From positions 1 to 64,000 of the forward strand of contig JALWNT010000021.1 of assembly GCA_027080995.1 (NCBI GenBank): a stretch of 64,000 nt of DNA. The letters are read 5' to 3'. Positions 1 through 9,073 of this stretch are shown piece after piece. Position 1 is the first letter of the stretch. Each line of letters opens with the position of its first letter. The DNA comes from Campylobacteraceae bacterium (GTDB lineage: Bacteria > Campylobacterota > Campylobacteria > Campylobacterales > Sulfurovaceae). The notes under the pieces were generated by a model. It was not told where the DNA came from. It worked only from the letters and a program-made list of their open reading frames with translations, and ran no database searches. A program made the position numbers and the translations under genes.

Positions 1-129
1 AAGCGCAGCCACGGCTTCGGACTGGGGCTCTATATCGTCGCCAACATTCTGGAGAAGCTCGGTTACGGCTTCCGTTACCGATACGACAAAGAGAAGGGGG
101 AGAATGTCTTTGAGGTGGTGATGGATTAG
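1..129 (+). CDS. C-terminal fragment of a sensor histidine kinase (5' end outside window)
   Basis: Frame 1 reads KRSHGFGLGLYIVANILEKLGYGFRYRYDKEKGENVFEVVMD*; GFGLGLYIV resembles the HATPase G2 box. Confidence 0.7.
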   Translation, partial: KRSHGFGLGLYIVANILEKLGYGFRYRYDKEKGENVFEVVMD

Positions 130-1421
130 GAAGGCTCTGCTTTCAGCGCTTCGGCGATGAGCTCCACCGGATTTTTGAAGACCACATCCACGTCGGCCTG
201 ATGCAGCGAATTGGAGATCTGCATCCGGCAGGCGCTGCACTCGGCACTGACGATTTGGGCGCCGCTCTCGTCGATCATGGCGGCTTTGGGTTTGCCGGCG
301 GCTTCGGCCAGGTGGTATTTTTCCGTCTGCATGGTCACGCCGCCGAAGCCGCAGCAGCGGTTGGGGTCGCTCATCTCTTTGATCTCGTAGTTCTGGCTCA
401 GGAGTGAGCGGGGCTGCTGCCAGATCCCCTGGACCTTTCGGGCGTGGCAGGCGTCGTGGTAGGTCACACTCTGGGGCATGGTGATCCCTTTGGCGGCCAG
501 ACGCTCGGCCAGATCGGTCTGCTCTGCGAGCCATTCGGTGGCCATGAAGATCTTTTCATTGAGTTTGCGAGCCCTCTCGGCCCACTCATCCATCCCCCGG
601 TTGCGGAAGAAGACCTCCCAGTCGTGCTTGATCATGGCCGAGCAGGTGGCTTCGGGGATGATGATCGCCTCCACCTCGTCGATGAAGCTCTCGAAATATT
701 CGATGTTCTGTTTGCTGAGGGTTTCGACGGTATAGAAGTCTCCGGTGAAATAGGCGGGAGCGGAGCAGCATTTCTGCTCCTTGGGGATAAAGGCGTCGAT
801 CCCCAGCTCCTCCAGGATCTCCATGAGGCTGTCGCCGATGCCGGTGTAGTTGTAGTTGGCCAGGCAGCCGATGAAGATCGCTACGCGGCGTCTGCCGCCG
901 TGGGGTACATTTTCGGGGTATTTGTTGAGGAAGCTGGTCTTTCCCAGGCTGGGGAGCAGGCGGCCGCTTTTGATGATGGGGAGTTTGAAACGGGGGGTCA
1001 TCCCTCCCTTTTCGGGAAGATCCTGGAAACCGCAGGTGCGGAAGGTGTAGCCCAGCTTCATCATCCAGTCCATCAGCCAGCGGTGGCGCAGCAGCAGGAA
1101 AAAGGCCCGCTTGAACCAGGCGATACCGAACTTGTCGGCGATGTCCCGGCGGACCTCTTCGATCACCATGTCGGTCGGCAGCGAGTTGGGACAAACGTCG
1201 GTGCAGTGGGTGCAGAGAAAACAGCTCTCGAAGATATCCTTGGCGTTCTTGTCCAGCTCCAGCTCTCCGCGTTCATAGGCACCCAGCAGATCGATGAATC
1301 CCCGAGGTGAAGTGGTCTCGTCGGGGTTGATCAGGTGGATGGTGCAGCCGGGGATGCATTTGCCGCATTTGATGCACTCGTCACTGACGGAGGTGAAGTG
1401 AAATTTTCCGGAATTCTCCAT
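126..1421 (-). CDS. (Fe-S)-binding oxidoreductase, GlcF/HdrD-like (two 4Fe-4S motifs plus two CCG domains)
   Basis: CIKCGKCIPGC, CFLCTHCTDVCPN, CCSAPAYF, CCGFGG motifs; ATG at 1421 preferred over the TTG at 1427. Confidence 0.8.
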   Translation of the reverse strand: MENSGKFHFTSVSDECIKCGKCIPGCTIHLINPDETTSPRGFIDLLGAYERGELELDKNAKDIFESCFLCTHCTDVCPNSLPTDMVIEEVRRDIADKFGIAWFKRAFFLLLRHRWLMDWMMKLGYTFRTCGFQDLPEKGGMTPRFKLPIIKSGRLLPSLGKTSFLNKYPENVPHGGRRRVAIFIGCLANYNYTGIGDSLMEILEELGIDAFIPKEQKCCSAPAYFTGDFYTVETLSKQNIEYFESFIDEVEAIIIPEATCSAMIKHDWEVFFRNRGMDEWAERARKLNEKIFMATEWLAEQTDLAERLAAKGITMPQSVTYHDACHARKVQGIWQQPRSLLSQNYEIKEMSDPNRCCGFGGVTMQTEKYHLAEAAGKPKAAMIDESGAQIVSAECSACRMQISNSLHQADVDVVFKNPVELIAEALKAEPS

Positions 1422-1447
1422 TCTCAATTTTCCATTCTCAATTGGTT
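1413..1447 (+). repeat. Heptamer array (ATTCTCA) at the hemN / Fe-S protein junction
   Basis: ATTCTCC ATTCTCA ATTTTCC ATTCTCA ATTGGTT. Confidence 0.85.
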
Positions 1448-2816
1448 AAACTGTCTTGCTGAAGCTCTTTTTGTTGCCTTCGTACTTGTTCATGTAGGCA
1501 TCAAAGGGCATGGCGATGTTGCGGATTAGCAGGGTGCCGGTGGGAGCGACCTGGATTTTTTGGTCCGAGATGCTCAGGAGCCCGGCCTCTTCGAACTCCT
1601 TCAGTTTTTCCAGGGGCTCGGCGAAATAGTCGGCGAAGTCGATGTCGAATTCCGCTTCGACGCGGGGGATATCGACGCTGAAGTTGGCCATCAGCTCCAT
1701 GATGACGCTTTTGCGGATCACGTCGTCGTCGCTGAGTTCCACGCCCCGCTCGAAAGGAAGCCGTCCGGCGTCGATGGCGGCTTCGTACTCTTTCATGTTT
1801 TTGGTATTCTGGGCGTAGTAGCGCTCCCCCTCACCGATGCTGGTCAGACCGATGCCGATGAGGTTGGCGCCCCCTTTGGTGGTGTAGCCCTGGAAGTTCC
1901 GGTGGAGCTCCCCTTTGGCGATGGCACCGAAGAGTTCATCCTCGGGCTTGGCGAAGTGGTCCATGCCGATCATCTCGTACCCCTTGTCGGTGAGGTAGTC
2001 GATGGTATGCTGGAGGATCGCCAGTTTCACCTCGGGAGAGGGGAGGGTGGTCTCGTCGAATTTCCGCATGGTCTTTTTGAGCCAGGGGACGTGGGCGTAG
2101 TTGAAGACCGCCAGTCGGTCGGGATCGAGACTCCTGGCCAGCTCCAGTGTCTTTTTGAAGCTCTCCAATGTTTGGTAGGGCAGGCCGTAGATCAGATCGG
2201 TATTGATACTGCCGATGCCGTATTTACGGGCCAGCTCCACGGCGGCTTTGGTCGTCTCGTAGGGTTGGTGGCGATGGATCTCCTCCTGGACCTTCGGATC
2301 GAAATCCTGCACCCCGAAGCTGATCCGGTTGAAACCGTGGGATTTGAAAACCTTCATCTGCTCTTCGTTGAAGAACCTTGGATCGATCTCCACACTCACC
2401 TCGGCCTCTTCGCTCCAGTTGGGGAAAGCCTTTTTGAGATAGTTCATGATCTCGTCGAGTTCGAAGGCTTTGTAGTAGGTGGGGGTCCCGCCGCCGAAGT
2501 GGAACTGGATCACCTCCCGGTCGGTATCGAGATGCCGGGCCAGCAGATCGATCTCCCGCTTCAGGTAGTCGACATATTCGCTGAGTTTCTCCTCTTTGGA
2601 GGTGAAGACGACGTTACAGCCGCAGAAGTAGCAGGCGCTCCGGCAGAAGGGCAGGTGGACATAGAGTGACAGAGGCCCTTCGCCTTGTTCCAGGAAGCCA
2701 AGATAGCGGTCGTAACTGAAAGCGTCGCTGAACTCCAGGGCCGTCGGGTAGCTGGTATAGCGGGGACCGGGCCGGGAGTAGCGGCTGAATTTTTCCAGAT
2801 CGATGGTTTGATTCAA
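1446..2816 (-). CDS. hemN: Oxygen-independent coproporphyrinogen III oxidase
   Basis: Radical SAM motif CRSACYFCGC, RPGPRYTSYPTA N-terminus, FGGGTPT; 456 aa. Confidence 0.92.
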   Translation of the reverse strand: MNQTIDLEKFSRYSRPGPRYTSYPTALEFSDAFSYDRYLGFLEQGEGPLSLYVHLPFCRSACYFCGCNVVFTSKEEKLSEYVDYLKREIDLLARHLDTDREVIQFHFGGGTPTYYKAFELDEIMNYLKKAFPNWSEEAEVSVEIDPRFFNEEQMKVFKSHGFNRISFGVQDFDPKVQEEIHRHQPYETTKAAVELARKYGIGSINTDLIYGLPYQTLESFKKTLELARSLDPDRLAVFNYAHVPWLKKTMRKFDETTLPSPEVKLAILQHTIDYLTDKGYEMIGMDHFAKPEDELFGAIAKGELHRNFQGYTTKGGANLIGIGLTSIGEGERYYAQNTKNMKEYEAAIDAGRLPFERGVELSDDDVIRKSVIMELMANFSVDIPRVEAEFDIDFADYFAEPLEKLKEFEEAGLLSISDQKIQVAPTGTLLIRNIAMPFDAYMNKYEGNKKSFSKTV

Positions 2817-2906
2817 AAGGGGTCCTTTTGATGATGTTGGATTTTGTCCTCGTTCCTGCGGGGTTGTCGCTTCGCTCGGACGGATGTTGGATTTTGGATG
2901 CCGGGG

Positions 2907-2978
2907 CGTTGCTCGGCAACGCGTATTTTTGGAGGCGGGACTTCAGTCCCGCAATGCAGGGTTGAAGTCCTGCCTCTA
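2907..2978 (+). repeat. Hairpin cluster (REP-like) between argF and hemN
   Basis: gcgttg-ctcgg-caacgc, gcgggact-tc-agtcccgc, and outer pairing aggcgggacttc / gaagtcctgcct. Confidence 0.7.
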
Positions 2979-3027
2979 CTACCCAATAACAGCATTCCTG
3001 CCACGTATGATTTACGATTCGGTTCGG

Positions 3028-3055
3028 AGCACGTAGCACTTAGCACGTAGCACTC
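3028..3055 (+). repeat. Heptamer array (AGCACKT) covering the argF stop codon
   Basis: AGCACGT AGCACTT AGCACGT AGCACTC. Confidence 0.85.
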
Positions 3056-3984
3056 TCTCCATTGTCGTCCCGGTGCTCATCGAGCCAGACCATGATGCCC
3101 TTCTGGGCGTGGAGGCGGTTTTCGGCTTCGGTGAAGATTGCTTCGGCGTGCTCTTCGAAAACCTCTTCGCTCACTTCGTAGCCCCGGTAGGCAGGGAGGC
3201 AGTGGAGGAAAATGGCATCGGGTTTGGCGTGGCTCATGAGCTTTTTGTCCACCATGAAGCCGGCGAAATCCCGGATGCGCTTCTCTTTCTCCTCCTCCTG
3301 GCCCATGCTGACCCAGGTATCGGTGGTGACCACGTCGGCATTCTGTACCGCGCCGACAGGATCGTAGCCGAAGATCAGCTTGCCGCCGTATTTTTCGGCG
3401 AGGCGTTCCGCTTCCAGGACCACGGCGGGATCGCATTCGTACCCTTTGGGAGTGGCGAGCCGGAGTTCGAAGCCCATGATCGCCGCCAGGTAGAGCCAGG
3501 AGTGGGCCATGTTGTTGCCGTCGCCGACGTAGGCGACCACCGGATCGCTCTTGCCGAACTCCAGCATCGTTAGGTAGTCGGTCATGAGCTGGACCGGATG
3601 GTAGCTGTCGGTCAGGCCGTTGATGACGGGGACCCGGGAGTAACGGGCGAACTCCTCGAGTTTGCTCTGCTCGAAGGTGCGGATCATCACCATGTCCACC
3701 ATGCGGCTGATGACCCGGGCGGTATCTTTCATCGGTTCCCCCCGGCCCAGCTGGATGTCCCGGCTGGAGAGAAAAAGCCCCGTGCCTCCCAGCTGGTAGA
3801 TCCCGGTCTCGAAACTCACCCTAGTACGGGTGGAGCTCTTTTCGAAGATCATCGCCAGGGTCTGGTTTTTGAGGTAGGGGACGTATTCACCGGCCTTTGT
3901 CTGAGCTTTGATCTTGATCGCCAGATCGATCATCTCCCGCAGTTCGTCGCGGGTGAAATCCCTGAGGGTCAGAAAGTGCCGCAT
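3040..3984 (-). CDS. argF: Ornithine carbamoyltransferase
   Basis: [12 protein letters not shown] carbamoyl-phosphate motif, [11 protein letters not shown]; start at MRHFLTLRD preferred over the longer ORF. Confidence 0.93.
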   Translation of the reverse strand: MRHFLTLRDFTRDELREMIDLAIKIKAQTKAGEYVPYLKNQTLAMIFEKSSTRTRVSFETGIYQLGGTGLFLSSRDIQLGRGEPMKDTARVISRMVDMVMIRTFEQSKLEEFARYSRVPVINGLTDSYHPVQLMTDYLTMLEFGKSDPVVAYVGDGNNMAHSWLYLAAIMGFELRLATPKGYECDPAVVLEAERLAEKYGGKLIFGYDPVGAVQNADVVTTDTWVSMGQEEEKEKRIRDFAGFMVDKKLMSHAKPDAIFLHCLPAYRGYEVSEEVFEEHAEAIFTEAENRLHAQKGIMVWLDEHRDDNGESATC

Positions 3985-4130
3985 ACTCTTCTCCTTGGCG
4001 CACTCCCCCTCTCGGGTGAAAACGCCTGAATTTGAAAGCGTACATTTTATCATAGAAAGGATTTTGAAAAGGGATCTTCTGCCGGATCGCAGATTCCGGG
4101 GTGGATGAGTGCGGTGATTTTTCGTTACAA

Positions 4131-4165
4131 TTTCGTGTTTTGTATTTTGTGCTTTATGTTTCTAT
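4131..4165 (+). repeat. Degenerate heptamer array (TTTYGTR)
   Basis: TTTCGTG TTTTGTA TTTTGTG CTTTATG TTTCTAT. Confidence 0.65.
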
Positions 4166-4190
4166 GGTGTACAAAAAAATTAAATAGTGC

Positions 4191-4331
4191 CGTAGGTTTG
4201 GCCGTGCCAAACGCCTCCGTCAAGGATGATTCGGCGAGGGAGGATCGTTCTTCTCCGCAGAGTATTTTCCAAAAATTTCATTCAAGCGTAAAAATACATT
4301 CCTTGTAACGTTTGGCATGGCCAAACCTACG
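4191..4331 (+). repeat. Small inverted-repeat element (23-bp arms, one mismatch; each arm is itself a hairpin)
   Basis: cgtaggtttggccgtgccaaacg at 4191-4213 versus cgtttggcatggccaaacctacg at 4309-4331. Confidence 0.8.
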
Positions 4332-4352
4332 CGTTTGGGGATGTTGGGGAAG

Positions 4353-4500
4353 TTTTGAATTTTGAGTTATGAGTTGTGAATGTAGGGGAGAGGGTGAATG
4401 TTGGAAGTTGGATGTTTGATTCGTGGTCCGGGTTCCGGGTTCGGTGTTGCGAAAAGCCGCTGTGCGGCGTTGCGAAAAACGAAAAACGAAAAACGAAATC
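4353..4500 (+). repeat. Composite of four unrelated heptamer arrays plus a hairpin, ending in the dnaX stop codon
   Basis: TTTTGAA TTTTGAG TTATGAG TTGTGAA; GTTGGAA GTTGGAT GTTTGAT; GGTCCGG GTTCCGG GTTCGGT; gccgc-tgt-gcggc; CGAAAAA x3 CGAAATC. Confidence 0.85.
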
Positions 4501-6334
4501 ACACTTTCCGTTTGATCCGCACTTTTTTGGGATCGAAGAGAGCGATGGCCTCTTTGATCATCGGCTCTTCGAGGAGTTTGGAGGGGTCGATCTCCCGGGA
4601 GGCTTCGCTCGTGCCCGTATCGGGGTTCATGCAGCTCGAGGGTAGCTCGATCGCTTCGATGCTGCCGGAGGTTTGGGCGTTTTCGGGAAGGTCGCACTCT
4701 TCGTTTTCGGGTTGTGTGGGGAGACTTTCATCCCTCTCCCGCGCCCTCGGAGGGGGCGTGCGGATCACTTTTTTTTTATCGCTCTCTTCGCTCTTCTCTT
4801 CGGAAGGGGGGAGGTTGACGATGCGGGTCTCGAGGCCGAAAATCTCTTGGACGAAGGTGCGGATCAGCGCCCAGTGGCGGATCAGGAGTTTTTTGTCCTC
4901 CCCTTCGGCGGCGGATTCCCAGCTGAGGGCTCGGCCGTCGAAGGCGTGATAGCGGATGTTGCGCTCGAAGCAGGCTCCCAGGTCATAATCCCGATCGTAG
5001 AGTTTCTCGACGAGCGTGCGGAAGCGCAGGAGACCGGAGTCGTCGGCGAGGGGTTTGTCGCCTTTTTCCCCGGAGGCGGGCTCTTTTGGGGCGGGTCTCT
5101 GCTCCGGCGCGGCGGCGGAACTTTCCGCGGAGGGGAGGGGAGCCTCGGCAGCCCGATCCGTCGCCGAAGTCTCTTCGGCGGAGGCGGGCCTTGCGTGAGC
5201 CGGAGCGGCTTGTTGTCTCGGAGGCTCCTGCGCGACGGGGGGTACGGCTGTCGATGAGGCGGGCGTGACTCCCGCCAGCTCTTTTTGGAGGGTGCGGATC
5301 ATTTCGTCGATCTCTTTGATGGAGAGGGCTTCCATCATTTTGAAAAGGGTCAGCGAGAGGACGAACTCCCCGTCGCTACCGAGAAAGAGCAACTCTTTGG
5401 CTTCGGCGAGGATCCGGAAAAAGCGGTCGAGGATCAGCGGAGGGAATCGGGGATCTTTGGCGAAGAGGAGCTCTTTGAGGTGCATCGTCAATTCGTCGAC
5501 AATCATCTCCGTCTCGTACTCGGCGCTCTCATGGACGAAAGTGAGGATCGCCGCTTCGTTCTTGCGGAGGATCGTATCGAGCAGGGCGTCGAGTCGGGCG
5601 GGTTCGATGATCCCCAGCATCGTCGTGACCGTGGGCAGATCCACAGCTCCTTTGGCATAGACGATGGCTTGATCGAGGAGAGTCAGCGAATCCCGCAGAC
5701 TTCCCGCCCCGCTGCGAGCGAGGATCTCGAGCGCTTCGGGCTCGTAGTCGATCCCTTCGAGGTTGAGGATGTGCTCCAGATGGCTTTTGACCAGGCGGGG
5801 AGAGATCTTTTTGAAACGGAAATGCTGGGTCCGGGAGAGGATCGTCGCCGGGAGTTTGAGCGGATCGGTCGTCGCAAGGATGAATTTGACGAAATCGGGC
5901 GGCTCTTCCAGAGTCTTGAGCAGCGCGTTGAAGGCCTGAGGGGTGAGCATGTGGACTTCGTCGATGATGAAAATTTTGAAGCGGCCGCTGCCGGGTTTGT
6001 ATTTGGTATGCTCGATCAACTCTTTGATGTCGTCGATCCCCCGGTTGGAGGCGGCGTCCATCTCGATGATGTCCATGTGACGATATTCGTTGGCCATGAC
6101 GCAGTGGGGGCACTCTTCGCAGGGGCGGGAGGTGGGGCCCTTTTCGCAGAGCAGGGCTTTGGCGAAGATCCGGGCGGTGGAAGTCTTGCCGCTGCCGCGA
6201 AGCCCCGAAAAGAGGTAGGCGTGGGAGAGCCGGTCGCCGTCGAGAGCCTGGGAGAGGGTCTGAGAGACGGCTTCTTGGCCCACCAGATCGGCGAAAGAAC
6301 GGGGACGGTATTTGCGAGCGAGCGCGAGCGCCAC
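4499..6334 (-). CDS. dnaX: DNA polymerase III subunits gamma/tau
   Basis: ALARKYRPRSFADLVGQE, Walker A GLRGSGKTSTAR, Zn-binding Cys cluster, IIDEVHML, SRTQHFRFK; 611 aa. Confidence 0.95.
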   Translation of the reverse strand: MALALARKYRPRSFADLVGQEAVSQTLSQALDGDRLSHAYLFSGLRGSGKTSTARIFAKALLCEKGPTSRPCEECPHCVMANEYRHMDIIEMDAASNRGIDDIKELIEHTKYKPGSGRFKIFIIDEVHMLTPQAFNALLKTLEEPPDFVKFILATTDPLKLPATILSRTQHFRFKKISPRLVKSHLEHILNLEGIDYEPEALEILARSGAGSLRDSLTLLDQAIVYAKGAVDLPTVTTMLGIIEPARLDALLDTILRKNEAAILTFVHESAEYETEMIVDELTMHLKELLFAKDPRFPPLILDRFFRILAEAKELLFLGSDGEFVLSLTLFKMMEALSIKEIDEMIRTLQKELAGVTPASSTAVPPVAQEPPRQQAAPAHARPASAEETSATDRAAEAPLPSAESSAAAPEQRPAPKEPASGEKGDKPLADDSGLLRFRTLVEKLYDRDYDLGACFERNIRYHAFDGRALSWESAAEGEDKKLLIRHWALIRTFVQEIFGLETRIVNLPPSEEKSEESDKKKVIRTPPPRARERDESLPTQPENEECDLPENAQTSGSIEAIELPSSCMNPDTGTSEASREIDPSKLLEEPMIKEAIALFDPKKVRIKRKV

Positions 6335-6482
6335 GGCATCTCCTTTGCGGGAATCTTTCGGATGAGGGGGTCTATTGTAGTGGAAATTTTCTTTCGGTGT
6401 TCTAAAAAATTTCTCTCTGCCTAATAGACTTTAAACGGCTCTTGGGATACAATTGACGGCATCAAAACAGAGGAGACGAACG

Positions 6483-6767
6483 ATGAGGCAATGCATCGAA
6501 GCCCACATACGGATGGAAGAGCGCTACGAAGGCTTGAGCTTGACCTACGGAGACAATCCCGAACTGAAAAAGCAGGTGATGGAAGCGATCGAAGCGGCAA
6601 AAAAAGAGACGGGTTTGGAGCCGGAAGTCTTCGGAAATCCCTCACCGGACAATCCCGAAAGAGAAGGAGTCTATCTCGAGTTCCATGAAGACGCGCAGCG
6701 CGACGCCGGCGACTTTTTCGAGCGGGTGCTGCACAAATTGAATGTCGTCTGCGAAAAGGATCTCTGA
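6483..6767 (+). CDS. Small conserved-type hypothetical protein
   Basis: 94-aa ORF (MRQCIEAHIRMEERYEGLSL...) with GGAG upstream; 1-nt overlap with downstream ppi. Confidence 0.65.
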   Translation: MRQCIEAHIRMEERYEGLSLTYGDNPELKKQVMEAIEAAKKETGLEPEVFGNPSPDNPEREGVYLEFHEDAQRDAGDFFERVLHKLNVVCEKDL

Positions 6768-7297
6768 TGCGCAGAGTCCTGCTCGCTTTTTCGCTTCTTG
6801 TCGGCGTACTCTGGGCCGGAGCGAAGGCCCCGATCGTCACGCTCAAGACCAACCAAGGCGATATCGTGCTTAAGCTTTTCCCCAAAGCGGCGCCGTTGGC
6901 GGTGGAGAATTTCCTCAAACTGGCGAAAAAAGGCTACTACGACGGTGTCACTTTCCATCGGGTGATCAAAGGCTTCATGATCCAAGGCGGTGACCCCACG
7001 GGAACCGGCCGCGGCGGAGAGTCGATCTGGGGCAAAGAGTTCAAAAACGAGTACGCTCCCAACCTGGTTTTTGATCGTCCCTACCTCCTGGCGATGGCCA
7101 ACCGCGGCCCCAACACCAACGGCAGCCAATTTTTCATCACCGTGGCTCCGGCGCCCTGGCTCAACGGCGGCTACACCATCTTCGGAGAGGTGATCCGCGG
7201 ACAAAAAGTCGTCGACAAAATCGACAACGTCCCCACCGGCCCCGGTGACAAACCCCTGAAAAAGCAGGTGATCCTCAAAGCGACCGTCCAGGAATGA
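6767..7297 (+). CDS. Cyclophilin-type peptidyl-prolyl cis-trans isomerase with N-terminal signal sequence
   Basis: YYDGVTFHRVIKGFMIQGGDPTGTGRGGESIWG...NTNGSQFFIT. Confidence 0.93.
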   Translation: MRRVLLAFSLLVGVLWAGAKAPIVTLKTNQGDIVLKLFPKAAPLAVENFLKLAKKGYYDGVTFHRVIKGFMIQGGDPTGTGRGGESIWGKEFKNEYAPNLVFDRPYLLAMANRGPNTNGSQFFITVAPAPWLNGGYTIFGEVIRGQKVVDKIDNVPTGPGDKPLKKQVILKATVQE

Positions 7298-8199
7298 TGG
7301 ATCTGGAGGCCCTGCGTAAGGAACGCCGTCGCTGGCTGAACTGGAAAAACATCGCCCCCCTGCAAGAGGCGATCGACGCGTTGGCCGAGCCGAAGGTGTC
7401 GCGTGTGGAGCTGGGCGATGCGGTGACGGCTCATCTGGATCCCGACTACGAGCGGCGCCACGGTGCACAGATCGAAGCGATCGCCCGGAGGCTGATGCCC
7501 TGGCGCAAGGGGCCCTTCCGACTGGGATCGCTCTTTATCGACAGCGAGTGGCGCAGTCAGCTCAAATACAACCTGCTCGAACCCCATTTCGACCTCCAGG
7601 GCAAAAGAGTCGGAGACATCGGCTGCAACAACGGCTACTATCTCTTTCGGATGCAAAGCCAAAAGCCGGCGAAGTTGATCGGTTTCGATCCCTCTGCGCT
7701 CTACTACAGCCAATTCCGTTTTCTCGATCGCTTTTTCCGCAGCGGGATCGAATACGAACTTCTCGGCGTCGAGCATGTCGAGCATTACGAAGAGCCTTTC
7801 GACACCCTCTTTTGCCTCGGGGTGCTCTATCACCGCAGCGATCCGGTCGCAACGCTCAAATCTCTGCGCAAAGGCCTCAAGCCCGGGGGAGAGCTTTTTC
7901 TCGATACCTTTATGATCGAAGGGGAGGGGGAGTATTGCCTCACCCCGAGAGGTCGTTACAGCAAGATTCCCAACATTTACTTCATCCCGACGGTTCGGGC
8001 CTTGGAAAATTGGTGTCTGCGGGCCGGGTTTTCCCGGATGGAGGTCCTGGCGAAGCGCAAGACGGATGCGACGGAACAGCGCAAAACCGACTGGATCGCC
8101 ACCCAAAGCCTGGAGGATTTCCTCGACCCGCACGACTCTTCGCGCACCGTCGAAGGGTATCCCGCTCCTTTGCGCCTCTATGTGCGGCTGGAGCGCTGA
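7294..8199 (+). CDS. cmoB: tRNA U34 carboxymethyltransferase
   Basis: SEWRSQLKYNLLEPH, VGDIGCNNGYYLFRM, FCLGVLYHRSDP. Confidence 0.88.
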   Translation: MMDLEALRKERRRWLNWKNIAPLQEAIDALAEPKVSRVELGDAVTAHLDPDYERRHGAQIEAIARRLMPWRKGPFRLGSLFIDSEWRSQLKYNLLEPHFDLQGKRVGDIGCNNGYYLFRMQSQKPAKLIGFDPSALYYSQFRFLDRFFRSGIEYELLGVEHVEHYEEPFDTLFCLGVLYHRSDPVATLKSLRKGLKPGGELFLDTFMIEGEGEYCLTPRGRYSKIPNIYFIPTVRALENWCLRAGFSRMEVLAKRKTDATEQRKTDWIATQSLEDFLDPHDSSRTVEGYPAPLRLYVRLER

Positions 8200-8359
8200 G
8201 AATCAAAAGTCATAGAAAATATCCAAAATTCCCTGAAAGGTCCTTTTATTTTTAAATAAGCATGCTTTGGATATAAATACGCTATGAAAAGCCGGGGTCC
8301 ATCCATGAAAATCGGTAAAATGGGCAGTGGCAGGATAAATTCGGGATAAACGGGACCAA

Positions 8360-9019
8360 ATGAGGATATTGACAGTAGGATTCGACGAAGAGTTCGCCGA
8401 AGAGGTCGAAGAGGAGATTGGAAAATATTTCATCTGCATTGTCGACAGTGCGAAAGATCTCTACGACGCCAGCAATTTTACCTATTTCAGGTATTACGAA
8501 CTGATCATCATCGTCGACGAGGGGGTTCAATTTTCCCTCGAACGCTATGTCAATGAGATCAAAAAGAAGAAAAAAGAGACAAAGATCATTCTCTTGACCG
8601 AAGAGGCGGAAAAACAACGGGATTTTTTCGCTCTGGGGGTTGATGATGTGGTGTTCAACCATATCTACGAACCGGATCTGATCGCGGCGCGGGTCTTGGC
8701 CAATATGCGCAACCTCTACGGCACCAAGATCGACATCGGCAAACTCTGCATCGACATCGCCAACAAAAAGATCGAATACGACGACAAAATCGTCTCGCTC
8801 AACGGCAAAACTTTCGATATCCTCGCCTATCTGGCACTGCGCAAGCAGCGGGTCTTCAGCAAAGACGAGATCATCAACGCCCTCTGGGAAGAGCCCGAAT
8901 ATGTCAGCGACAACACCGTCGAAGTGGCGATCAACCAGATCCGCAAAAGGCTCAAAAGCATCCTCGGTTTTCAGGTGATCCATACGGTCCGCCGTCGGGG
9001 GTATAAATTTTCCTATTGA
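8360..9019 (+). CDS. OmpR-family response regulator (receiver plus winged-helix DNA-binding domain)
   Basis: C-terminus LRKQRVFSKDEIINALWEEPEYVSDNTVEVAINQIRKRLKS...IHTVRRRGYKFSY. Confidence 0.85.
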   Translation: MRILTVGFDEEFAEEVEEEIGKYFICIVDSAKDLYDASNFTYFRYYELIIIVDEGVQFSLERYVNEIKKKKKETKIILLTEEAEKQRDFFALGVDDVVFNHIYEPDLIAARVLANMRNLYGTKIDIGKLCIDIANKKIEYDDKIVSLNGKTFDILAYLALRKQRVFSKDEIINALWEEPEYVSDNTVEVAINQIRKRLKSILGFQVIHTVRRRGYKFSY

Positions 9020-9073
9020 GTGTTCCGAAAAAGTTTTGGGATTGGATCTTCAGAGGGATTGGAGGGATCAGGA

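Noticed and set aside
2614-3039. ORFs of 141 and 77 aa in the hemN-argF gap
   Set aside because: Made of repeat and hairpin sequence and antisense overlap; no codon signature.
6340-6482. SRP RNA gene sought next to dnaX and ffh
   Set aside because: No sequence resembling the conserved SRP domain IV loop was seen in the intergenic regions inspected by eye.
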